NCBI GenBank assembly: GCA_021648745.1
Contig: JAKISE010000065.1
Location: forward strand, 1-18,999
DNA length: 18,999 bases
Direction: 5' to 3'
Origin: Cyclobacteriaceae bacterium
GTDB taxonomy: Bacteria; Bacteroidota; Bacteroidia; Cytophagales; Cyclobacteriaceae
In this document: positions 13,825-18,999 of the stretch, piece after piece
Position numbering within the stretch: position 1 is the stretch's first letter
How the letters are laid out: every line of letters starts with the position of its first letter
Notes under the pieces: model-generated
Told to the model about the DNA's origin: nothing
The model's input: only the letters and a program-made list of their open reading frames with translations
The model's database searches: none
Made by a program: the position numbers and the translations under genes

Positions 13825-15411
13825 ATGAAGAAAGCAGTATTTTTTATAATCTTCTTATTAGTTACTTTTAAAGGAGTAAGCCAACATTCTTTGGTGGGCA
13901 AAGAACCAATTTTTAATTCCTATGCCGATGAACAAAATCCAGTACTCAGCCCTGATGGAAGAACAGTCTATTTTATTCGTTCTCATCATTCTCAAAATGT
14001 AGGGAGAAAAATGGATTTGGGTGATATTTGGTATAGTAGTTTAGACTCTACTTCAGGCAAGTGGTCATCTCCTCAAAATATTGGGTTTTTGTTAAATAAT
14101 CAGTTTCATAATGGTGTCATTGGGTTTGGTCTTAAAAACGAAATGTACCTCTATAATATTTACGAGTTGGATGGTAAAACCCCCAAATCAAGAGGTGTTT
14201 CAGTTGTAGATCCTATCGATCCTCCTAAATATTGGACGGTTCCAATTACTTCAACGGTCCGTTATTTCTATAATTTATCTGATAATCATAGCATCTCTAT
14301 CTCAGATGATAAAAAAGTAATGATGCTATCATTAGAGTCTTTTAAAACAAGAGGAGCAGAAGATCTTTATGTAAGTTTTTGGTTGCCTCGATTAAACGCT
14401 TGGTCGGAACCTAAAAATCTGGGAGATCAAATTAATACTATGTACCAGGAAGTAACACCTTATTTAGCCGCGGATAATAAAACTTTATACTTTTCTTCAA
14501 ATGGGCATGGGGGTATGGGAAGCAAAGATATTTTTTCATCCAAACGATTGGATAAAAGCTGGACAAATTGGTCGAAACCTGTGAATTTGGGGCCAGATGT
14601 AAACACGGAAGGGGCGGAGATGTATTATCAGTACTTAGCAGATAAGGCTTTGGCTATGTACACCAGTACAAAAAACAGCGATGGGTATGGTGATATTCAT
14701 TTCAAGGACATGCCCATACCCAAAATGGCTGAAACAATTGGCTATGAAATAGAGTTACCGATGGATACTGCTGTTTTTAGTGTCGAAAAGGAGCCTTCTA
14801 AATCAGTTGCCTTTAAACAAATTCTAGGATCAATTATTAATGTTAAAACAAAAAGCCCAATTTCTGCCACCATACGGATTAGCTCCACCGGTTTTGAAAA
14901 TAATCAAACTCTGGCTACTGCTTATGCCTTCGATTTGCCAAGTGCTAGCGAATATACACTAGTCGTTGAGGCCGATGGTTATATAAGCCATAGCGAAAAA
15001 ATAAACATATCATCCAATCAACCTAGTCAATTAGAACATAATATTGAGCTGCAACCTATCGAAAAAGGCACCACGGTAAAACTTGACCTTGTTCTGTTTA
15101 AAAGAGGAACAACAGAGATTTTAGAAGAGTCGTATGAGCAACTGGATTTAATGATTCAAATGATGAAGGATAACGATACTATGGAGATTGAATTAGGAGG
15201 GCATACCGATAATGTGGGCAATTCTCGTTTAAATAAAAAGCTAAGCCAAGAAAGGGTAGATGAAGTAGTTAAATATTTTATAGATAATGGCATTTCTTCT
15301 AACCGCCTTTCTGGTAAGGGGTATGGTGGCTCTAAACCAATTGCTTCAAATAAATCTGAAAAAACTCGAAGACTTAACAGACGTGTAGAATTTACAGTAG
15401 TTAAGCAATAG
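13825..15411 (+). CDS. PD40/OmpA-domain envelope protein
   Basis: A 528-aa exported protein with a type I signal peptide (about residues 1-20, FKGVSQ). About four PD40 propeller blades fall between 30 and 300 (LSPDGRTVYFIR, ADNKTLYFSSNG). A carboxypeptidase-regulatory-like domain covers about 330-410 and an OmpA C-terminal domain about 420-528 (GGHTDN, LSQERVDEVVKYF, GKGYGGSKP, NRRVEF). The Asp and Arg that hold diaminopimelate in peptidoglycan are present. It has the plan of the protein at 2204-4255 without the TPR part, so it is a paralogue probably linking a periplasmic or outer-membrane complex to the wall. A role in gliding or type IX secretion is possible but not shown. The TolB-like lipoprotein follows after 53 nt. 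Confidence 0.8.
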   Translation: MKKAVFFIIFLLVTFKGVSQHSLVGKEPIFNSYADEQNPVLSPDGRTVYFIRSHHSQNVGRKMDLGDIWYSSLDSTSGKWSSPQNIGFLLNNQFHNGVIGFGLKNEMYLYNIYELDGKTPKSRGVSVVDPIDPPKYWTVPITSTVRYFYNLSDNHSISISDDKKVMMLSLESFKTRGAEDLYVSFWLPRLNAWSEPKNLGDQINTMYQEVTPYLAADNKTLYFSSNGHGGMGSKDIFSSKRLDKSWTNWSKPVNLGPDVNTEGAEMYYQYLADKALAMYTSTKNSDGYGDIHFKDMPIPKMAETIGYEIELPMDTAVFSVEKEPSKSVAFKQILGSIINVKTKSPISATIRISSTGFENNQTLATAYAFDLPSASEYTLVVEADGYISHSEKINISSNQPSQLEHNIELQPIEKGTTVKLDLVLFKRGTTEILEESYEQLDLMIQMMKDNDTMEIELGGHTDNVGNSRLNKKLSQERVDEVVKYFIDNGISSNRLSGKGYGGSKPIASNKSEKTRRLNRRVEFTVVKQ

Positions 15412-15429
15412 AATTATTCTAAGTTTTAT

Positions 15430-15437
15430 CATCTTTG
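15430..15437 (+). promoter_or_regulatory. Possible -7 box (CATCTTTG) for the TolB-like gene
   Basis: CATCTTTG differs from TAnnTTTG only in its first base and lies 27 nt before the ATG at 15465. No -33 element is clear. If real, the lipoprotein gene can be transcribed separately from the OmpA gene. Confidence 0.3.
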
Positions 15438-15464
15438 CCATTCATACAAATTTCAACTCAAACT

Positions 15465-16589
15465 ATGCATTCAAAAGCCAACTATTTCCTTTTATTAATC
15501 GGAGCTATTCTGTTTACAGCTTGCTCGAACAGCGATAATACAACAGAGTCAGAATCGGAGAAAATCGAAGTCACTCAAGATTCAGTAAGCAGCCTATTAT
15601 ATCCTGATGAAACCCATTTTAAAAACATTAAACAAATAACTTTTGGAGCAGATAATGCTGAAGCATACTGGAGTTTTGATAACACCAAAGTTGTTTTCCA
15701 ATCAAATAATACTGCCTGGGATGTACAGTGCGATCAGATTTATTATTTTGATGTGGCTACAGCTAATATGAAAACCGAAAGGCCTCAATTAATTAGTACG
15801 GGTAAAGGACGGACCACTTGTGCTTACTTTATGCCGGGCGATTCTACCATTGTTTACGCTTCTACCCATTTAGGTGGAGACAATTGCCCACCAGAGCCGG
15901 TTCGTGAGCCAGGCGGTAAGTATTTATGGCCTATCTACAGCACCTATGATATCTTTGTAGCTGATTTAGAGGGTAATATTACTAGCCAATTAACCAACGA
16001 ACCAGGGTATGATGCTGAAGCCACCGTTTCGCCTCAAGGTGATAAAATTGTTTTTACATCTGATAGAACTGGTGATTTGGAACTTTATACCATGGATATT
16101 GATGGCAGTAATGTAAAGCAAATTACTACGGAATTAGGGTATGATGGAGGTGCATTTTTCTCTCCAGATGGAACCAAATTAATATTTAGATCGTCTCGCC
16201 CTTCTACCGATGAAGAAAAGAAAGAGTATAAAGATTTACTTTCTCAAGGTTTAGTAGCTCCAACCAATATGGAACTATATATCTGCAATGCAGATGGGTC
16301 TGATTTAAGAAAATTGACAGATTTGGGTAAAGCCAACTGGGCTCCGTTCTTCCATCCTTCGGGCGAAAAAATTATTTTCGCATCTAACCATAAAGGACAT
16401 AGAGGGTTTGAATTTAATCTCTTTATGATAAATATAGATGGAACAGGATTAGAGCAAATTTCTCACGATTCAGTTTTTGATGCTTTTCCAATGTTTTCAC
16501 CTGATGGCAAAAAAATTATATTCTCCTCTAACCGAAATAATGGAGGAACCCGCGACACCAACTTATTTATTGCCGATTGGGTAGAATAA
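15465..16589 (+). CDS. TolB-like PD40 propeller lipoprotein
   Basis: A 374-aa lipoprotein. The signal MHSKANYFLLLIGAILFTAC ends in the lipobox FTAC, followed by an acidic Ser/Asn/Glu-rich tether. The body is a beta-propeller of PD40 blades with repeated motifs: VSPQGDKIVFTSDR, FSPDGTKLIFRSSR, HPSGEKIIFASNH and FSPDGKKIIFSSNR, each followed by a line such as LYTMDIDGSNVKQIT. This is the TolB propeller pattern, but the N-terminal TolB domain is absent, so it is not TolB itself. Binding partners are unknown. An in-frame TTG at 15435 would add ten residues ahead of the lipoprotein signal; the ATG at 15465 gives a proper signal peptide and is preferred. Confidence 0.8.
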   Translation: MHSKANYFLLLIGAILFTACSNSDNTTESESEKIEVTQDSVSSLLYPDETHFKNIKQITFGADNAEAYWSFDNTKVVFQSNNTAWDVQCDQIYYFDVATANMKTERPQLISTGKGRTTCAYFMPGDSTIVYASTHLGGDNCPPEPVREPGGKYLWPIYSTYDIFVADLEGNITSQLTNEPGYDAEATVSPQGDKIVFTSDRTGDLELYTMDIDGSNVKQITTELGYDGGAFFSPDGTKLIFRSSRPSTDEEKKEYKDLLSQGLVAPTNMELYICNADGSDLRKLTDLGKANWAPFFHPSGEKIIFASNHKGHRGFEFNLFMINIDGTGLEQISHDSVFDAFPMFSPDGKKIIFSSNRNNGGTRDTNLFIADWVE

Positions 16590-16611
16590 TTATTACTTAC
16601 GGTAAGTAGGC

Positions 16612-17085
16612 ATGAAATTAATTCTAGAGCTTTTTATCCTGACGAGTATGTTTTATCCCAGCAAAAAAAAATTTGTTGATATCACTAAAGATTTTTCTAT
16701 TCAGGAATTTGAGCTTGTTAAAAATTTTATATTGGAGAAAGGAGATAGGCGATTCTATCGTAATTATGATAATAATAACCCCCATTATGATTTCAAGAAT
16801 TTTCAAGTTTACCTGAATGCTGAAATAGGTCAAAAGAACCTGTACAATGATCCTGAAATTTCAGATTTTAATGAAATTACCATCCATAATGGGAATGCTG
16901 ATATTCAATATTATACACTCAGAATTGTGCGAGAAGGTGATATAGAAAATAAGGATATTCATGTTGATTCTGGAATGAAAGTAAACCATTTGTATCTGAT
17001 GAATACCTATGAAAGGAACTTGAAAGTGATGAGAATAGATTTGATGAATATTTATTTGCCCGAGATAAGATTAATTGCTAAATAG
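16612..17085 (+). CDS. Hypothetical protein
   Basis: A 157-aa protein that I do not recognise. It begins with a short hydrophobic segment (LILELFILTSMFY) that could be a weak signal peptide or anchor, followed by a basic patch (PSKKKF). The remainder is soluble, rich in Asn, Asp and Tyr, with alternating hydrophobic positions that suggest beta structure. It starts 22 nt after the TolB-like lipoprotein and on the same strand, so it is probably co-transcribed with it. No clear ribosome-binding site precedes the ATG. Confidence 0.55.
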   Translation: MKLILELFILTSMFYPSKKKFVDITKDFSIQEFELVKNFILEKGDRRFYRNYDNNNPHYDFKNFQVYLNAEIGQKNLYNDPEISDFNEITIHNGNADIQYYTLRIVREGDIENKDIHVDSGMKVNHLYLMNTYERNLKVMRIDLMNIYLPEIRLIAK

Positions 17086-17088
17086 GGC

Positions 17089-17448
17089 TTGTTAGTGTTA
17101 ATATTTCAAATCGAAGTATTAATTGTTAGTTTTGTTGGTTGCTTAGTTGGTTTGTGTGTTAAGTTACAATTTTTTGAACTACTAAAACATATGATTCGCC
17201 CTGCGCGAAATATGATTCAGACAATAATTATTCTTTTTGTTGTAGCAATATTCTTCCAACAGTGTACAACTGTAAACCTCAATGCTCCCTTTAAAAAAAA
17301 TATCTGCTCCACTCGTCCTCATTTTAACTGCGCTCAAAGTTGCTTTTTTTCAAGAACTCATCTCTTAGCCATTAGAAAATCATTAATTTTTGTGCACACA
17401 AATCGTATTACTTTGCGGATATCAGGGCATTACTCTTTTAATAATTGA
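17089..17448 (+). other. Doubtful frame with a lipoprotein-like remnant
   Basis: The 344-bp gap between 17086 and 17429 holds only a weak TTG-started frame of 119 codons that runs into the 3' end of the opposite ATPase gene. Its middle part, MIQTIIILFVVAIFFQQC followed by TTVNLNAPF, looks like a lipoprotein signal with the lipobox FQQC. After that the sequence becomes Cys/His/Arg-rich with no recognisable pattern. It may be a decayed lipoprotein gene or chance. I saw no terminator or RNA gene in the gap. Confidence 0.25.
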
Positions 17449-18740
17449 GCTATGGCATAAAAAGGAATTGAAAGTAAATTAGCCTCTTTTTTATAAACAG
17501 CCTGAGATATTTTTATGCCTTGCCTAGCCTTATAGGTTTCTAAAAAAAGCAATAAACTTCTTAGTGTTCCTTTTTTACCTGATTTTACTTCTACAGGAAT
17601 AATTTTTTCGTTTTTTGATAGCAGAAAATCAATTTCTGCACTACTGTTTTTAGCTTCTCTTGCCCAGTAGTAAAGGCTCGCCTTCATATAATTATTGCTT
17701 AAAGCCAATAATTCTTGTCCAACAAATTGTTCTGCAACAGCACCTTTATAAATAGCTGTTAAATCTTCTTCTTTAATTGTTTCACTGTAAATGCCATTTA
17801 TAGCATGCATTAACCCAATATCTAAAAAAATTGGTTTATAATAATTCTCTTTAGTGCTTGCTTCAAAAGGTAATCCAGCCCCACTAGTTCTTTTAACCTT
17901 GTAAATTATTCCTGCAGTTTCTAATAGCTCAAATGCGGCTTTTAAATCCCTGGATTTTGCAACGCTATCGATGTTTGTATAAACAACTTTTTGCCCAATT
18001 AGAGTTGAAATAACAGAGAATACTTTTTTAACATATTTTAACTGAGATTTTCGGGTGTATTTTGCAAAATCATCTTGATACGTTTCTAGTATGGAGTGTT
18101 GAATGCGTTGACATGCTAAAACGTCTTTTGTTGATATATATTTATTTACAACCGCAGGCATGCCTCCAATAATGTAATATTTACGTACATAGTCTATTAA
18201 CTTTACATGTAGTTCATTTGGTATTTTTGGTAAGTTATTAGTATTTAAAATGTAATCATTTAGGGGTTTTTCGCTTAGTGCAATTAAAAATTCACTAAAA
18301 CTTAATGGGTACATATATAAATATTGTACACGACCTACAGGCATTCTATAATCTGCAGATTGCAAACTAAACTCAAGCAAGGAGCCTGCGCCAATAATAT
18401 GCATTTCGGGCATTTCTTCGTAAAAATACCTAAGCGACATAATCGCTTTTGGGCACTCTTGAATTTCATCTAAAAAAAGAAGTGTTTTACCTTTTAAAAT
18501 TTGCTTTCCAGTATAGAGTATTATTTTTTCTATTATTTCAGTAGGGTTGTAGCTCGAAAAAATAGCTTTATATTCAGGGTTTCTCTCAAAATTTAATGTA
18601 ATACTTGTTCTAAATTCGTTCTTGCCAAGTTTGTCAACTATATAGGTCTTCCCAATTTGCCTTGCTCCCCTTAGAAGCAAAGGTTTTCGGTTGGTTTCTT
18701 CTTTCCATTTTAATAGTGATTTGTAAATGCTTCGTTTCAT
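17430..18740 (-). CDS. AAA_14/DUF4143-type ATPase
   Basis: A 436-aa protein of the archaeal/bacterial ATPase group with an N-terminal AAA domain and a C-terminal DUF4143 domain. Counting from the upstream in-frame ATG (18767), Walker A is GARQIGKT (34-41), Walker B is LLFLDEIQE with D100-E101, and sensor-like IIGAGSLLE follows. A winged-helix-like region lies in the middle. Near the C-terminus, E378-x-D380 and E393-x-K395 (AEIDFLL, IPVEVKSGK) form a PD-(D/E)xK nuclease-like motif. The family is widespread, patchily distributed and of unsettled function. I chose the ATG at 18740 (MKRSIYKSLLKW), as family members usually begin close to the Walker A; starts at 18755 and 18767 are also in frame. 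It is convergent with the upstream plus-strand genes and stands alone. Confidence 0.8.
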   Translation of the reverse strand: MKRSIYKSLLKWKEETNRKPLLLRGARQIGKTYIVDKLGKNEFRTSITLNFERNPEYKAIFSSYNPTEIIEKIILYTGKQILKGKTLLFLDEIQECPKAIMSLRYFYEEMPEMHIIGAGSLLEFSLQSADYRMPVGRVQYLYMYPLSFSEFLIALSEKPLNDYILNTNNLPKIPNELHVKLIDYVRKYYIIGGMPAVVNKYISTKDVLACQRIQHSILETYQDDFAKYTRKSQLKYVKKVFSVISTLIGQKVVYTNIDSVAKSRDLKAAFELLETAGIIYKVKRTSGAGLPFEASTKENYYKPIFLDIGLMHAINGIYSETIKEEDLTAIYKGAVAEQFVGQELLALSNNYMKASLYYWAREAKNSSAEIDFLLSKNEKIIPVEVKSGKKGTLRSLLLFLETYKARQGIKISQAVYKKEANLLSIPFYAIAQLLKE

Positions 18741-18764
18741 ATAGTTATTGGACATTATCCAATG

Positions 18765-18828
18765 CAATTATATATAATAAATGGCTAAAAACCAACACAA
18801 TAATTATAAATAAATGGCTAAAAACCAA
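18765..18828 (-). promoter_or_regulatory. Candidate ATPase promoter with 20-bp direct repeats
   Basis: AATAAATGGCTAAAAACCAA occurs exactly at 18776-18795 and again at 18809-18828, 33 bp apart (about three helical turns). On the minus strand the proximal copy begins TTGG (18795-18792), 19 bp from TATAATTG (18772-18765), a one-mismatch -7 box. The pair could bind a regulator over the -33 position, or be a simple local duplication. From 18841 to 18999 I see no gene, only a short inverted repeat near the edge. Confidence 0.4.
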
Positions 18829-18938
18829 TGCATATATGGTATTGTTGTACGTCAGCATAAACAATCTCTTACTACCTTAAATCCGCAAGGGACTTCGTTA
18901 TGAAAGCTTTAAGATGCTGTTAGTCAGGCATTCGCACA

Positions 18939-18986
18939 GGTATTTGGAACGGAAACAATGTTGAATATTGGTGAGTACCAAATACC
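18939..18986. repeat. Short inverted repeat at the right edge
   Basis: GGTATTTGG (18939-18947) and CCAAATACC (18978-18986) are exact complements separated by 30 bp. The flanking GGAAC and GTACC add partial pairing. Its context continues outside the window, so its nature cannot be judged. Confidence 0.35.
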
Positions 18987-18999
18987 GAGCAAATGACTG

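Noticed and set aside
15435..15464. TTG start giving ten extra residues on the TolB-like lipoprotein
   Set aside because: The extension would precede a proper lipoprotein signal peptide starting at the ATG at 15465.
15465..16589. Annotation as TolB
   Set aside because: Only the propeller is present; the TolB N-terminal domain and the Tol-Pal gene neighbours are missing, and it has a lipoprotein signal.
18776..18828. Start of a CRISPR array
   Set aside because: Only two 20-bp units with a 13-bp spacer, too short in both, and no cas genes.
18662..18880. Plus-strand 72-codon frame over the ATPase start
   Set aside because: It overlaps the ATPase 5' end and the direct repeats antisense, and its composition looks like chance reading of AT-rich DNA.

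Overview
The window looks like chromosomal DNA of a gliding, probably marine, member of the Bacteroidota (Cytophagales type). This is inferred from several points: promoters with a TAnnTTTG -7 box instead of sigma70 boxes, almost no Shine-Dalgarno sequences, AT-rich DNA, the long Bacteroidota form of PurM, an OmpA protein with the architecture of the type IX secretion component PorE, and several families found mainly in this phylum.

Minus-strand block, 86-6976. Three units read leftward. (a) purM, a small lipoprotein and a membrane protein whose 3' end is cut by a repeat element at the left edge. (b) A conserved 160-aa Bacteroidota protein directly abutting a PorE-like TPR/propeller/OmpA protein. 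(c) A membrane 4Fe-4S dicluster protein and a CCG-domain Fe-S protein, together resembling a heterodisulfide-reductase-like electron-transfer module. A dispersed palindromic repeat separates (a) from (b).

Centre, 7058-8281. tRNA-Phe has a recognisable promoter and a strong terminator. It is followed by a repeat-rich stretch: a 30-bp perfect palindrome, a 274-bp element with 25-bp perfect inverted ends, and a remnant of a miniature transposable element. A minus-strand outer-membrane beta-barrel protein comes next.

Plus-strand block, 8490-17085. Two secreted amidohydrolase-family proteins form an operon ending in a clear terminator. A 3-methyladenine DNA glycosylase gene follows, split near its 5' end by a 164-bp miniature element with a 5-bp target duplication. 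Then come a PD40/OmpA envelope protein, a TolB-like PD40 lipoprotein and an unknown protein. The right end carries a minus-strand AAA ATPase of the DUF4143 type with direct repeats in its promoter region.

Most genes are ordinary housekeeping or envelope genes and I see no complete new defence or biosynthetic system. The most notable material is the family of miniature elements (at least three copies, all in one orientation). It has interrupted two genes and has an interior that folds into a nested hairpin supported by one compensatory base-pair change. Also notable are the short palindromic repeat inserted in frame in purM and the amidohydrolase pair, in which two of three barrels appear to have lost their metal ligands.
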